A stretch of DNA of 64,000 nucleotides from Glaciecola nitratireducens FR1064. GTDB taxonomy: Bacteria > Pseudomonadota > Gammaproteobacteria > Enterobacterales > Alteromonadaceae. Below, piece by piece: positions 18,537-28,080 of this stretch (positions within the stretch are counted from its first letter, which is position 1; each line of letters begins with the position of its first letter). The translations under genes and the position numbers were made by a program. Location: NCBI RefSeq assembly GCF_000226565.1, contig NC_016041.1, forward strand, positions 310,001 to 374,000, given 5' to 3'. Below the pieces are notes generated by a model, which saw nothing but the letters and a program-made list of their open reading frames with translations, was not told the DNA's origin and searched no databases.

Positions 18537-19193
18537 TTAGCCTTTTGAGTTGGTTTCAAACATTGTTTTCATTTTATTGGCGAAAGCGACAAAGTTTTCT
18601 TTCATGGTGGTTTTAATCTTAATGTTCAGTTCGGATAAGAAAACAAATCCCTCAATGGTAATTGTCGGAGCATGCGAGGACGCAACAGAGGGGGCTTTGT
18701 TCCGTGAGCTACCGAGTATACAAAAAGCCTTCGATAATACGTTTACATTTTCTGGAACATAAATTTTATCACTACCTAGGATGCTGATGACTTTGACTGT
18801 AACCTTTGGGCTTGTGAAGCGTGCGTCGGTAAAGTCAAGGGTAGAGCCGCCTAACAAAGTGAATACTTTGATTTCTTTGGGTACTGTCCACACGCCGCTG
18901 CGGTCGCTTTCGCCCAATATGTTCACCAGTGTTTCAGTATCTTGTGCCGGAGTTTGACTGTAATTTACGGAAAACTGCTGTTCTTTATGCTTCTTCACTG
19001 TATCGTCTGGTGCAGCATCTAAATCTTGAATTTGGTCGACCATTTCTTGATGCGATGATGTCGCGATAACTGCATCCAGTCTGCGTTCGAACGCTTCATT
19101 AGAAATTATGCCGTGGCTGTAATTATGAATAAGTACGTCAATGACTTCTTCTTTTACTTGCTCGATTGGTCTATCTTCTAATTTTACTGACAT
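18537..19193 (-). CDS. DUF1707 / LiaF-like C-terminal domain protein
   Basis: A 218-residue protein without a membrane segment. Residues about 5-60 are a DUF1707 (SHOCT-like) domain: EEVIDVLIHNYSHGIISNEA followed by FERRLDAVIATSSHQE. Residues about 95-190 match the beta-strand-rich C-terminal domain of LiaF/YvqF 'cell-wall-active antibiotic response' proteins (VWTVPKEIKVFTLLGGSTLD, VTVKVISILGSDKIYVPENV). In Firmicutes such domains sense envelope stress at the membrane. Here the protein lacks transmembrane helices and no two-component genes adjoin it, so its role is open. It lies upstream of the RND operon on the same strand but has its own terminator. Confidence 0.75.
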   Translation of the reverse strand: MSVKLEDRPIEQVKEEVIDVLIHNYSHGIISNEAFERRLDAVIATSSHQEMVDQIQDLDAAPDDTVKKHKEQQFSVNYSQTPAQDTETLVNILGESDRSGVWTVPKEIKVFTLLGGSTLDFTDARFTSPKVTVKVISILGSDKIYVPENVNVLSKAFCILGSSRNKAPSVASSHAPTITIEGFVFLSELNIKIKTTMKENFVAFANKMKTMFETNSKG

Positions 19194-19795
19194 GCTTTTA
19201 TTCCTTTGCTATCACGATGTGTTTTTATAAATTGAAGCGGTCTACCCAGCACTGTGCTTTTTTGCAGACCTCCCTGCCTATGCCAATACCTAAAGCAAAG
19301 CGCATACCAAATATAATTTCTATAAAAAACAATGTTTTAAATAATGTGTGAATTTGTAGTTTAGTCATTCTTGCGAATAATTAGTAAGTTCAACTAAATT
19401 TCACACATATCGCTATTCTGTCGCTGTTAGTAAAGCTAGCGTCAACTTACGTCGTTTGCCTAATACTGTTCGCTTAAGCCCCGTCGTTCTTGCGAAGGCA
19501 AGAATCTCCTTGATGCTACCTCTATCTTTTTAAAATAAAGGATGTTTTGGGAGATCTTTGCCTTCGCAAAGACGACGAGAAGGATACGTTGTTTAGGCGA
19601 ACAGTTTTAGTCGTTCGTCGCAATAAACGTAAATGCATAAATTTGAATTCGTGTTTGTTTAGCCTGTAATCTTTCAACAAGATAGTTTGCGGGTAGTGTA
19701 CAATCTGACGATATCGTTGTTTTAAAATCTGCGCTGAAATTTAACTTTGTTTAATTTCAATAACGCCAAAACCAAACTGAATAATTGAAAACTTA
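19194..19795. other. Gene-free region with a MITE-like repeat
   Basis: A 602-bp AT-rich gap between the divergent DUF1707 and yaeQ genes. Apart from the inverted-repeat element at 19460-19610, it contains only short ORFs with no recognisable product and the likely promoters of both flanking genes. A partial copy of the repeat word, TTCTTGCGAATAAT, occurs near 19370, about 90 bp before the element, and may be a fragment of another copy. Confidence 0.55.
19460..19610. repeat. MITE-like nested inverted repeat of about 150 bp
   Basis: The outer arms are CTAATACTGTTCGC (19460-19473) and its near-complement GGCGAACAGTTTTAG (19596-19610). The inner arms are 28-29 bp (19482-19509 and 19550-19578) and differ at only a few positions. 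Each inner arm is itself a short hairpin centred on TTGCGAAGGCAA. There is no ORF inside. The size, the terminal inverted repeats and the lack of coding capacity fit a miniature inverted-repeat element or a REP/BIME-type repeat. Confidence 0.75.
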
Positions 19796-20338
19796 ATGGC
19801 TCTAAAACCCACTATATACAAATTTACTATTACGCTGGCTGATCTTAACAATCAGCACTATCCCAAATTAAATTTGACTGTTGCCCAGCACCCTTCTGAA
19901 ACGCTAGAGCGCATGATGGTTCGCGTGCTGGTATTTTGTTTGCACTCACACGATGACAGCGAAAACTTATTAGCGTTTACCAAAGGACTAAGTTCGGTTG
20001 AAGAGCCAGACATTTGGCAAAAGACATTAGATGATCAATTATTGACTTGGATTGACGTTGGCGAGCCTAGTTTTGAAAGAATGAAAAAAGCGTGTCGACT
20101 TTCTAAGCATACTTTCGTATATAGCTTTAACACGAAATCGGACGTTTGGTGGAAACAGAATAAGCAGCAATTTGACGCTTTACCTATTCAGTTTTTTGCG
20201 TTTGAATGGGAGCAAATTAAAGCGCTAGCAAAACAAGTTGAAAGGACCACAAACTGGTCCATAACCATCAGCGATGAATCACTTTTTGTGAGTACTAAAA
20301 CAGAACAATTAGAAGCACAATGGCGGGTTTTAGAATAA
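19796..20338 (+). CDS. yaeQ: YaeQ family protein
   Basis: A 180-residue protein with the YaeQ pattern from the first residues: MALKPTIYKFTITLADLNNQ, then HPSETLERMMVRVLVFCLHS, GLSSVEEPDIWQKTLDDQL, and the WIDVGEPSFERMKKACRLSK block. YaeQ has a PD-(D/E)XK nuclease-like fold. E. coli YaeQ was once reported to suppress loss of RfaH function, but its true role is unknown. Length is equal to the E. coli protein. Start ATG 19796, no strong ribosome site. It lies 40 bp before the acyltransferase gene, so they may be co-transcribed. Confidence 0.93.
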   Translation: MALKPTIYKFTITLADLNNQHYPKLNLTVAQHPSETLERMMVRVLVFCLHSHDDSENLLAFTKGLSSVEEPDIWQKTLDDQLLTWIDVGEPSFERMKKACRLSKHTFVYSFNTKSDVWWKQNKQQFDALPIQFFAFEWEQIKALAKQVERTTNWSITISDESLFVSTKTEQLEAQWRVLE

Positions 20339-20378
20339 CCCCATATTGATGTAACACGAACAAGGTAAAGTAAAAGAT

Positions 20379-21542
20379 ATGACGTCTAAATTTGACGAAA
20401 TAAGGCCGTATGACAATGCAGATCTGGCCGACGTTCTAGAAAAACTAGTTAATAATGATGAATTTATTAGCACATTAGTTGCGTTTCGCTTTGCAAAGTG
20501 GCCCAAGTTTACGAAGCCGATATTCGGTTTTTTCATTAAACGATTTATTAGCAAAAAAATAAAAACGACAGCTAGCCTGCGCGGCTTCCAAGTAATGGTC
20601 GAGCCTTATATGCAGCGCATGATCGCTAAAACAACAAAAGCCTTAACGGTGACGGGGATAGACACACTAGACTTGTCAAAGCCTTGTTTGTTTGTGAGTA
20701 ACCATCGCGATATCGCGCTCGACCCTGCATTTATAAATTGGGTGCTTCATATCAACGGGCAAGACACCGTTAGGATCGCTGTGGGTGATAACCTCCTGAG
20801 CAAGGACTGGGTTGCTGACGTACTACGATTGAATAAATGCTTTGTGGTGCAGCGTTCCGTTGAAGGACGCAGAGAAAAACTGGCTGCAGCCAAGTTACTT
20901 AGTGAATACATTCATTATTCCCAGCAACACGACGATCAGCATCTTTGGATCGCGCAACGTGAAGGGCGTGCAAAAGACGGCATTGATGTAACAAACCCTG
21001 CAATTTTGTCAATGTTGTCGTTAAATAAACCAAAGGACATTGATTTTGCTGATTATATTTCCGGCTTGAGAATTGTGCCTGTATCCATTTCTTATGAATT
21101 TGATCCCTGTGATGTAAGCAAGGCAAAAGAGCTGTGCCAAGCAGAAAAAGAAGGGGGTTATGACAAACCTGATAACGAAGATATGCAGAGTATCGTGAAC
21201 GGGATAACGGGTCAAAAAGGCAGAGTAAACGTACATTTCGGGAAATTAGTTAGTACTCAATTTGACAGTGCAAAGGAGGTAGCTGCGTTTTTAGATAAAG
21301 AGATTTTGGCAGGTTATCAAACCTTTTCTACCTCCCGCGTTGCGCTGAATATGTTGGCTGATGCTGAGCCGGATGAATTGTCAAAAGCCGCGCTATCGAA
21401 AATTGCTTCATCTGAAAAAGCAACCGCTAAGGATGAAGCAGCAAGACGTTATTTGGAGTCTCGACTCGCAATACTGAGCATTGAGGAACAACGTAAGCTG
21501 TTGAAGATGTACGCAAATCCACTTATTCGACAACAACAGTAA
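20379..21542 (+). CDS. PlsC-type glycerophospholipid acyltransferase
   Basis: A 387-residue protein. The acyltransferase motif HX4D is present as NHRDIALD in PCLFVSNHRDIALDPAFINW. A second block, WIAQREGRAKDGID, corresponds to the glycerol-3-phosphate-binding E-G motif. The protein is longer than PlsC (about 245) and has an N-terminal helical region (DLADVLEKLVNNDEFISTLV) and a C-terminal extension of about 100 residues, as in the larger '1-acyl-sn-glycerol-3-phosphate acyltransferase' proteins of marine gammaproteobacteria. It probably acts at the cytoplasmic membrane, but the exact acyl acceptor is not known. It is followed 57 bp later by the Cys-rich gene. Confidence 0.85.
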   Translation: MTSKFDEIRPYDNADLADVLEKLVNNDEFISTLVAFRFAKWPKFTKPIFGFFIKRFISKKIKTTASLRGFQVMVEPYMQRMIAKTTKALTVTGIDTLDLSKPCLFVSNHRDIALDPAFINWVLHINGQDTVRIAVGDNLLSKDWVADVLRLNKCFVVQRSVEGRREKLAAAKLLSEYIHYSQQHDDQHLWIAQREGRAKDGIDVTNPAILSMLSLNKPKDIDFADYISGLRIVPVSISYEFDPCDVSKAKELCQAEKEGGYDKPDNEDMQSIVNGITGQKGRVNVHFGKLVSTQFDSAKEVAAFLDKEILAGYQTFSTSRVALNMLADAEPDELSKAALSKIASSEKATAKDEAARRYLESRLAILSIEEQRKLLKMYANPLIRQQQ

Positions 21543-21599
21543 CAAGGTCGCGTATGCTGCGTATGAGTATATCAACTTGACCACTAGGAGCTGCAATAT

Positions 21600-22013
21600 A
21601 TGTCACATTCCGTTTCTGATCCTTTAAGCTGCTGGCAATGCGGCAACATACTTAACAATGTGATTTTACCAGTGTCGCGGCGTGAAGAATGTCCATTCTG
21701 CAGCGCTGATCAACACGTATGCAAAATGTGCAAGGAATTTGATGGCCGAAACACTTGCAGCGAGTCAAGGGCTGAAGACGTTAGGGATAGAGAGAAAGCG
21801 AATTTTTGTGATTACTTTTCACCTTCGGGAGGGGTAAGCGTGAAAACAAGTGGGCAACAAGCTAGGAAGCAAAAAGAAAGTGATGCAAAAGCACAACTTG
21901 CTGCTTTGTTTGGTGAGGAAGCAGAACCAGACGCACAGGTGCTTAACCAGGAAGAAAGTCTAACGCCTGCGGAGTTGGCAGAACGTAAGCTTCGGGAAAT
22001 GCTTGGCGGTTGA
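21600..22013 (+). CDS. Cysteine-rich zinc-ribbon-like hypothetical protein
   Basis: A 137-residue hydrophilic protein. The first 70 residues contain cysteine pairs CWQC, CPFC and CKMC, then single cysteines in NTCSES and FCDYFSP, an arrangement expected for zinc ribbons or treble clefs. The second half is a charged helix rich in Lys, Glu and Ala (KTSGQQARKQKESDAKAQLA) ending LAERKLREMLGG. AGGAG at 21586-21590 is a good ribosome site, though its spacing to the ATG is rather long. It lies between the acyltransferase and selD. I recall similar proteins in Alteromonadales but no known function. Confidence 0.7.
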   Translation: MSHSVSDPLSCWQCGNILNNVILPVSRREECPFCSADQHVCKMCKEFDGRNTCSESRAEDVRDREKANFCDYFSPSGGVSVKTSGQQARKQKESDAKAQLAALFGEEAEPDAQVLNQEESLTPAELAERKLREMLGG

Positions 22014-22161
22014 TTTTTCCTAAAATAGTGTGCTTTTTAAGGCACAAATACATTGTTCGCTCGCTCTATTTACATTGATTAAAAAGGTTTTTAGGCAAAA
22101 ACTATGAACTAAGGGCTTAAACCAAGTACTCTGTAGGTTCTTCCATTAACAACAGTAGCTT

Positions 22162-23208
22162 ATGACATCTAAAATCCGCTTAACTCAATTTAGTCACGGT
22201 GCCGGTTGTGGCTGCAAAATTGCGCCTAATCTTCTGGAACAGTTTCTTAAAACTGATTTTGTTCCTTCGCCAGATCCTAAGCTGCTGGTGGGCAATAGTA
22301 CTAAAGACGACGCTGCAGTTTACGATTTGGGCGATGGTAGTGGCATTATTAGCACCACCGACTTTTTTATGCCCATTGTTGATGACCCTTTCGAATTTGG
22401 TCGAGTTGCCGCGACTAATGCGATCAGTGATGTTTATGCCATGGGTGGAAACCCTTTGATGGCAATTGCCATATTGGGCTGGCCTACAAAAACGCTAGGC
22501 CCTGAAATTGCCCAACAGGTTATTAATGGCGGCCGATACACCTGCCAAGAAGCGGGCATTCAACTTGCCGGCGGTCACTCAATTGATTCACCAGAGCCTA
22601 TTTTCGGACTCGCTGTTACGGGCAGAGTGGCGCTTAGCAATCTCAAGAAAAATTGCTCTGCTAAGTCGGGTGATCTCTTATTCCTCACTAAGCCCATAGG
22701 CGTCGGAATTCTGGCTACCGCGCAGAAACAAGGGAAGCTCAAGCCTGAGCACGACCGCTTGGCTGTCGAAAGTATGATGCGTTTAAATACCGTGGGTGCC
22801 AAACTTGGTGAGCTAAGCGGCGTTAATGCGATGACAGATGTGACCGGTTTTGGTTTACTAGGGCACTTGCTCGAAATGTGTCAAGGTAGCGCTCTCAAAG
22901 CCACAATCAATAGTGCTGCAGTTCCGCTGTTAGATGAGTCTTTGTATCACTATATCCAAGAGGGCTGTGTTCCGAGTGGAAGTCAGCGCAACTGGGACAG
23001 CGTTCGTCAGTACGTTTCTCACATAGATGCTCGACAGCAAACGCTTTTATGTGACCCACAAACGAGTGGGGGATTGCTTATTTCAATCGCTCCTGACTCA
23101 GTTGATGAGGCGATAGCGGTGCTGACAGCTGCCGGTTGTTTTTATCAACCTATTGGTCATATGAGCAGCGCCGCTGAAGCGCAGCACCTGATTGAGGTAA
23201 TAACTTGA
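22162..23208 (+). CDS. selD: Selenide, water dikinase (selenophosphate synthetase)
   Basis: A 348-residue enzyme that makes selenophosphate from selenide and ATP. The N-terminal glycine-rich segment SHGAGCGCK carries catalytic C16 and K19, equivalent to E. coli C17/K20; the position holds Cys, not selenocysteine. The ATP/Mg-binding motifs [24 protein letters not shown] and [14 protein letters not shown] are complete. It overlaps mnmH by 4 bp (TTGA), so the two are translationally coupled. With mnmH next door and no selA/selB in view, the selenophosphate is evidently used for tRNA 2-selenouridine. Confidence 0.97.
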   Translation: MTSKIRLTQFSHGAGCGCKIAPNLLEQFLKTDFVPSPDPKLLVGNSTKDDAAVYDLGDGSGIISTTDFFMPIVDDPFEFGRVAATNAISDVYAMGGNPLMAIAILGWPTKTLGPEIAQQVINGGRYTCQEAGIQLAGGHSIDSPEPIFGLAVTGRVALSNLKKNCSAKSGDLLFLTKPIGVGILATAQKQGKLKPEHDRLAVESMMRLNTVGAKLGELSGVNAMTDVTGFGLLGHLLEMCQGSALKATINSAAVPLLDESLYHYIQEGCVPSGSQRNWDSVRQYVSHIDARQQTLLCDPQTSGGLLISIAPDSVDEAIAVLTAAGCFYQPIGHMSSAAEAQHLIEVIT

Positions 23209-24365
23209 ACAAAACTGATTTGCCAACGAGCAATGCTTACCGAGAGTTACTGCTGCAACAAACGCCTATGATTGATGTGCGCGCTCCTGCAGAGTTTGCG
23301 AAAGGTGCATTGCCCTCAGCAGTCAATCTGCCTTTCATTAATGATGAAGAGCGTCATCTTATTGGAATTTGTTATAAAGAAAAAGGCCAGCAGGCGGCGA
23401 TTGATTTAGGCAACGAGTTAGTTAACGGCGATAAGAAAATTCAGCGTGTGGAAGCATGGAAGCAGTTCATAGAACAACATCCTAGTGCTGTTTTGTACTG
23501 TGCTCGTGGTGGTTTGCGCTCTCAAATCAGTCAGCGGTGGTTAGCCGACAGTGGTGCCAAGTGCACACGAATAATGGGCGGTTATAAGTCGTTACGCTCG
23601 TTTTTGCTAGAGTATTTGGACGACTCATGTCGCACCGAACGTTTTACCCTGCTATCTGGCATGACCGGTACGGGCAAAACAGATATTATCAAAACGCTTA
23701 ATACCAGCATCGATCTTGAAGGTCATGCCAATCATAAGGGCTCAAGTTTTGGCCGTCCCTTGAATGAGCAGCCTTCGCAGATTGATTTTGAGAATAAGCT
23801 CACCTTGGCTTTACTTAAGGTGCGTGAAAACTATCCAAAGCAAAGAATCATTCTGGAGGACGAAAGTCGTAATATCGGGGGGCGACATTTGCCCGACGCG
23901 CTCAATGTTGTGATGGCCGCCAGCGATATGGTCGTTATCGAGCTGCCGGTTGAGGAGCGTATTGAAAAACTGTGGCGAGAGTATGTGGTGCAGCGTTATG
24001 AAGAGACTATTGCGTACCATCAAAAGCGTTACCAAAGCACAGGGCAGAGTGACGAAAAAGAGCCAGAAAAAGCGGAACTAAGGGAAGTTGGCGAGCAAGC
24101 CTTTTCAGACTATCTAATAGACAGTTTACTGAGACTAAAAAAGCGCCTTGGCAGTCAGCGTACCAATGAAATAGTAGCAATGATAAGGTCGGCCGTTAAA
24201 TGCCAACACACAGACAACTTTAGCAGTCACCGAGATTGGTTAAGAGCCATTACCGTTGGTTACTATGACCCTATGTACCTTTATCAGCTAGATAAACGCA
24301 AAGATCGCGTCGTATTTAGAGGTGATCAACAAAGCGTTATCCGATGGCTGCGGGAAAACACTTAG
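23205..24365 (+). CDS. mnmH: tRNA 2-selenouridine synthase
   Basis: A 386-residue protein (also called SelU/YbbB) that converts 2-thiouridine to 2-selenouridine at the wobble position of tRNA-Lys, -Glu and -Gln through a geranylated intermediate. It has an N-terminal rhodanese domain with active-site C99 in YCARGGLRS and a P-loop GMTGTGKT at residues 152-159. The start is a TTG inside the selD stop region (TTGA overlap). The stop is only 2 bp from the convergent uvrD stop. Confidence 0.96.
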   Translation: MNKTDLPTSNAYRELLLQQTPMIDVRAPAEFAKGALPSAVNLPFINDEERHLIGICYKEKGQQAAIDLGNELVNGDKKIQRVEAWKQFIEQHPSAVLYCARGGLRSQISQRWLADSGAKCTRIMGGYKSLRSFLLEYLDDSCRTERFTLLSGMTGTGKTDIIKTLNTSIDLEGHANHKGSSFGRPLNEQPSQIDFENKLTLALLKVRENYPKQRIILEDESRNIGGRHLPDALNVVMAASDMVVIELPVEERIEKLWREYVVQRYEETIAYHQKRYQSTGQSDEKEPEKAELREVGEQAFSDYLIDSLLRLKKRLGSQRTNEIVAMIRSAVKCQHTDNFSSHRDWLRAITVGYYDPMYLYQLDKRKDRVVFRGDQQSVIRWLRENT

Positions 24366-24367
24366 TG

Positions 24368-26539
24368 TTATCCCATCTTGGTTAATTTGGCATAGGCCAG
24401 CATTAGAATTTTAGTGCCTACCGTATCAAAGTTCACGTGAACACGCGCATGTTCGCCCGAACCTTCGTAATTCAGCACAGTGCCTTCGCCAAACTTCTTA
24501 TGTTCAACGCGCTCACCTAACTTAAATCCACTGTCTTGAAACGCAGCATGCGAGGTAGCGCCGCTGAAGCGATTGTGAACAGGCTGTTTTATTTGCGTTC
24601 GAAGCCTAATTTCTTCGATAAAGTCACCGGGTATTTCGCGAATAAAGCGCGATGGTGTGTGATATTTATCTTGGCCGTATAAGCGCCGAGTTTCAGCATA
24701 GGTGATCAGCAGCTTTTGCATGGCGCGTGTCATACCAACGTAACAAAGGCGACGCTCTTCTTCTAATTTACCTGGCTCGTCATTGCTCATCTGACTTGGG
24801 AACATGCCTTCTTCGACGCCGGCCAGTGTAACAAATGGAAACTCGAGACCTTTTGCACTGTGGATAGTCATCATTTGCACTGCATCCTGATTCGCATCCG
24901 CTTGAGCGTCACCTGCTTCTAGTGATGCATGTGCTAAAAATGCAGATAGTGGACTCATTTCTTCGGCTTCCTCGGGCGCTTCATATTGCTTACAGGCAGT
25001 CACTAATTCTTCTAAGTTTTCTACTCGAGCTTTGGCTTTTTCGCCTTTTTCAGCCTGATACATGGCGTATAAACCAGAATGCTTAATAGCGTGATCGGCC
25101 TTTTTCTCGAGAGGCAAATCTTTCACGTCTTGGGTCATTTGTAGGATCATCTCTACAAAACTTTTAAGTGCATTTGCTGCGCGCCCTGAAAGCATGTTTT
25201 GTGCAAGCATTTTACTGCTGGCCTGCCACATCGAAATATCGTTTTCTCGTGCAAATACGCGTAAGTTTGAAAGTGTTTTGTCACCCATGCCGCGGGTTGG
25301 CGTGTTGACTACGCGTTCAAACGCGGCATCATCAATTGGCTGATTAATTAAGCGCAAATAAGCGAGTGCATCCTTAATTTCTTGGCGTTCGAAGAAGCGT
25401 AAGCCGCCATAAATTCGGTAGGCTAAACCTTCATGTAGTAACGCTTCTTCCAGAACTCGAGATTGCGCGTTGTTGCGATATAGGATGGCGCAATCGCTAA
25501 GCGCAGCACCTTGTTCGTAGTAGGTTTTAATTTGCGAAATAATGAAGCGGGCTTCGTCTAAATCGTTAAACCCAGCGTATAGCGCAATTTTTTCGCCCTC
25601 ACTATCTTCGGTCCATAATTCTTTGCCTAAGCGGCCAGGGTTATGGCCAATCACCGCGTTAGCAGCGTTTAGAATGTTGGAGGTCGAACGGTAGTTCTGC
25701 TCAAGTTTGATAGTGTCTGCTGTAGGATAATCGCGCAAGAAGTGCGAGATATTCTGAACGTTCGCGCCGCGCCAGCCATAGATAGACTGGTCGTCATCAC
25801 CCACAATCATCATGTTGTTGTTGTCACATGCAAGCAGTTTTAACCATGCATATTGAATGTTGTTTGTGTCTTGAAATTCGTCTACAAGAACCGCTCGGAA
25901 GCGCTTTTGATAATGTTGTAAAACCTTAGGATTGTTAGCCCAAAGTTCGTGGGCTCTTAACAGTAGTTCTGCAAAATCAATCAGGCCTGAGCGTTGGCAA
26001 GTTTGCTCATAAGCAGCATAAATTTCCTTCATTTTTTGCTGAGTGTGGTCGCCGTGGGTTTCAATATGCTTTGAACGCAAACCTTCGTCTTTATTACCGT
26101 TTATGTACCACTGAATTTGTTTTGGTGGCCAGTGCTTTTCGTCTAAGTTCATCGACTTTAATAAACGTTTGATTAAACGGTACTGATCGTCCGAATCGAG
26201 TATTTGGAAATTTTCAGGTAAACCGGCTTCTTCGTAATGCGAACGCAATAGACGATGAGCTAAGCCATGGAAGGTGCCAATCCACATAGTGTTCATGGGT
26301 TGGCCCATTAAACGTTCAACACGACCACGCATTTCACGCGCGGCTTTATTGGTAAAGGTCACGGCTAAAATACTGTAAGGCGCAACTGACTCCACTTCCA
26401 TTAACCAAGCAATGCGATGCACCAATACTCTGGTTTTACCGCTGCCTGCACCAGCTAATATCAACATGTCTTGCGCGGGCGCTGCAACAGCTTCACGTTG
26501 CTTGTCGTTAAGATCTTCGAGTAGTCGAGTTACGTCCAT
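24368..26539 (-). CDS. uvrD: DNA helicase II (UvrD)
   Basis: A 723-residue SF1A 3'-5' helicase for nucleotide excision and mismatch repair. Walker A AGAGSGKT is at residues 29-36. Other motifs: VTFTNKAAREMRGR (Ia), LVDEFQDTNNIQYAW (II), VGDDDQSIYGWRGA (III), LEQNYRST (IV), MTIHSAKGLEFPFV (V), EEERRLCYVGMTRAM (VI). The C-terminal GERVEHKKFGEGTVLNYEG region matches UvrD's RNA-polymerase-binding Tudor-like end. Length equals E. coli UvrD (720). A LexA box lies 48 bp upstream, so the gene is SOS-controlled. The stop nearly abuts convergent mnmH. Confidence 0.98.
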   Translation of the reverse strand: MDVTRLLEDLNDKQREAVAAPAQDMLILAGAGSGKTRVLVHRIAWLMEVESVAPYSILAVTFTNKAAREMRGRVERLMGQPMNTMWIGTFHGLAHRLLRSHYEEAGLPENFQILDSDDQYRLIKRLLKSMNLDEKHWPPKQIQWYINGNKDEGLRSKHIETHGDHTQQKMKEIYAAYEQTCQRSGLIDFAELLLRAHELWANNPKVLQHYQKRFRAVLVDEFQDTNNIQYAWLKLLACDNNNMMIVGDDDQSIYGWRGANVQNISHFLRDYPTADTIKLEQNYRSTSNILNAANAVIGHNPGRLGKELWTEDSEGEKIALYAGFNDLDEARFIISQIKTYYEQGAALSDCAILYRNNAQSRVLEEALLHEGLAYRIYGGLRFFERQEIKDALAYLRLINQPIDDAAFERVVNTPTRGMGDKTLSNLRVFARENDISMWQASSKMLAQNMLSGRAANALKSFVEMILQMTQDVKDLPLEKKADHAIKHSGLYAMYQAEKGEKAKARVENLEELVTACKQYEAPEEAEEMSPLSAFLAHASLEAGDAQADANQDAVQMMTIHSAKGLEFPFVTLAGVEEGMFPSQMSNDEPGKLEEERRLCYVGMTRAMQKLLITYAETRRLYGQDKYHTPSRFIREIPGDFIEEIRLRTQIKQPVHNRFSGATSHAAFQDSGFKLGERVEHKKFGEGTVLNYEGSGEHARVHVNFDTVGTKILMLAYAKLTKMG

Positions 26540-26587
26540 TAAATTTCTTTTTACTTTGCGTTAGATGCGCGAAGTATAGCAACAAAG

Positions 26588-26603
26588 CTGTGCGTTTATA
26601 CAG
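26588..26603 (-). promoter_or_regulatory. LexA (SOS) box upstream of uvrD
   Basis: CTGTGCGTTTATACAG fits the gammaproteobacterial LexA format CTGT-N8-ACAG exactly, and the core is AT-rich. On the minus strand a TATACT -10-like hexamer (26573-26578) follows 9 bp later, so LexA binding would block the spacer/-35 zone of the uvrD promoter. E. coli uvrD is also LexA-controlled. Confidence 0.88.
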
Positions 26604-26634
26604 TCTTTATGCTTTTATGCTACTCGATATTGTT

Positions 26635-27780
26635 TTAACGGAACCGTAGGTTTTTGTGATTTAGTTGGTTGATCGTCGTTTTGCCCATTAATTTCATGCC
26701 TCGTTCAAGCTCTGCGTGCATTAAGCCTAGTGCTCTTTCAACACCGGGTTGTCCAGCCGCGGCTAATGGATATAGATACATGCGGCCAATACCGACTGCT
26801 TTTGCACCGAGCGATAAGGCTTTAAGCACGTGCGTTCCGCGCTGCACGCCGCTGTCAAACAACACATCAATTTCATCGCCTACCTCGTCCATGATCTCTT
26901 TGAGTTGGTCAAAGGAACTGCGTGAACTGTCAAGCTGTCTGCCGCCGTGATTTGAAATAACAATGCCAGTGCAACCAATTTCGATGGCGCGACGTGCATC
27001 TTCTTTGCTCATGATGCCTTTCAAACAAAATTCACCGTCCCATTCTTTCACCATGGCCTCGACGTCTTTCCAATTCATCGAAGGGTCGAGCATGTCGGTG
27101 AAATAGCCACCAATTGATGTTGCGCCATTGCTCATATCTACGTGATCTTCGAGCTGTGGCAACTTAAAAGATTCATGGGTGACATAGTTGATGCCCCACA
27201 TCGGCTTAATCGCAAACTGCAGCATACCGCTCAACGTCAATTTAAAAGGAATTGAAAAACCTGTGCGAAGATCGCGTTCACGGTTGCCACCGGTAATCGA
27301 ATCGACGGTAAGCATCATCACTTTGACGCCGGCAGCTTTGGCACGCTGCATCATGACCGAGTTCAGCTCTCGGTCTTTATGAAAATAGAATTGATACACC
27401 TGCGGAGTGTTAGTTTGCTTTGCAATTTCTTCAATACTGACAGTGCCTAGGGAGCTTACACCGAACATGGTGCCGTATTTTTCTGCAGCAGCTGCTACCG
27501 CTCGTTCACCTTGGTGGTGAAATAAGCGTTGTAGGGCTGTAGGTGAGCAATAAACCGGCATTGCGAGTTTTTGTCCCATGACGGTGACCGATAAATCAAC
27601 GTCTCTGACCCCTTGTAATACGCTGGGGACTAGGTCGCAGGTGTCGAATGCGGCGGTGTTGCGTCTGTAGGTTGTTTCGTCGTCGGCGCCACCGTCAATG
27701 TAATTGAAGATAGGGCTGGGTAAACGCTTTTTCGCCAAGATACGAAAATCATGAAAATTATGGCAGTGCTTCAAACGCAT
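26635..27780 (-). CDS. lldD: FMN-dependent alpha-hydroxy-acid (L-lactate) dehydrogenase
   Basis: A 381-residue TIM-barrel flavoenzyme of the LldD/glycolate-oxidase family, oxidising L-lactate or a similar 2-hydroxy acid and passing electrons to the quinone pool. Conserved pieces are PIFNYIDGGADDE near residue 25, the FMN segment MLTVDSITGGNRERDLR, and the catalytic ISNHGGRQLDSSRS followed by FDSGVQRGTHVLKALSLGAK. The length matches family members (about 380-400). No lactate permease or regulator is adjacent, so substrate choice is uncertain and the gene symbol is a family-level call. It lies on the same strand upstream of uvrD, separated by the LexA promoter. Confidence 0.85.
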   Translation of the reverse strand: MRLKHCHNFHDFRILAKKRLPSPIFNYIDGGADDETTYRRNTAAFDTCDLVPSVLQGVRDVDLSVTVMGQKLAMPVYCSPTALQRLFHHQGERAVAAAAEKYGTMFGVSSLGTVSIEEIAKQTNTPQVYQFYFHKDRELNSVMMQRAKAAGVKVMMLTVDSITGGNRERDLRTGFSIPFKLTLSGMLQFAIKPMWGINYVTHESFKLPQLEDHVDMSNGATSIGGYFTDMLDPSMNWKDVEAMVKEWDGEFCLKGIMSKEDARRAIEIGCTGIVISNHGGRQLDSSRSSFDQLKEIMDEVGDEIDVLFDSGVQRGTHVLKALSLGAKAVGIGRMYLYPLAAAGQPGVERALGLMHAELERGMKLMGKTTINQLNHKNLRFR

Positions 27781-28080
27781 TTATGTTCTCCTGAAAAGAA
27801 GGCACTTTTGCTCAATCATATACCGCTACTATTGGCATTAATAGCCGAATGTACAATGCGACTTTGGGATGGGGTTCACAGCCGGCACTATCGATAAACA
27901 TTAGCAATAAGTCACTGTTGGTCTAGTATTGAAAGAATGACATTAGTCCAAAGAGGATGAAATATTGCCGCGTTTCATGGTTCAAGGTTACAAACTGCGT
28001 ATATGTGGAAATCAACTAGTGAATTGCACATATTTTTACTCTACAATCCGCGGTCTCTTTTTTAATAGCTCAGGACAAAG
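27781..28080. other. Intergenic region between divergent lldD-like and yegD genes
   Basis: A 300-bp gap that must hold two divergent promoters. A TACAAT hexamer at 28042-28047 is a possible -10 for yegD but has no good -35 partner. AGGA about 8 bp before the yegD ATG is its ribosome site. No long palindrome, repeat or small ORF was recognised. Confidence 0.4.
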
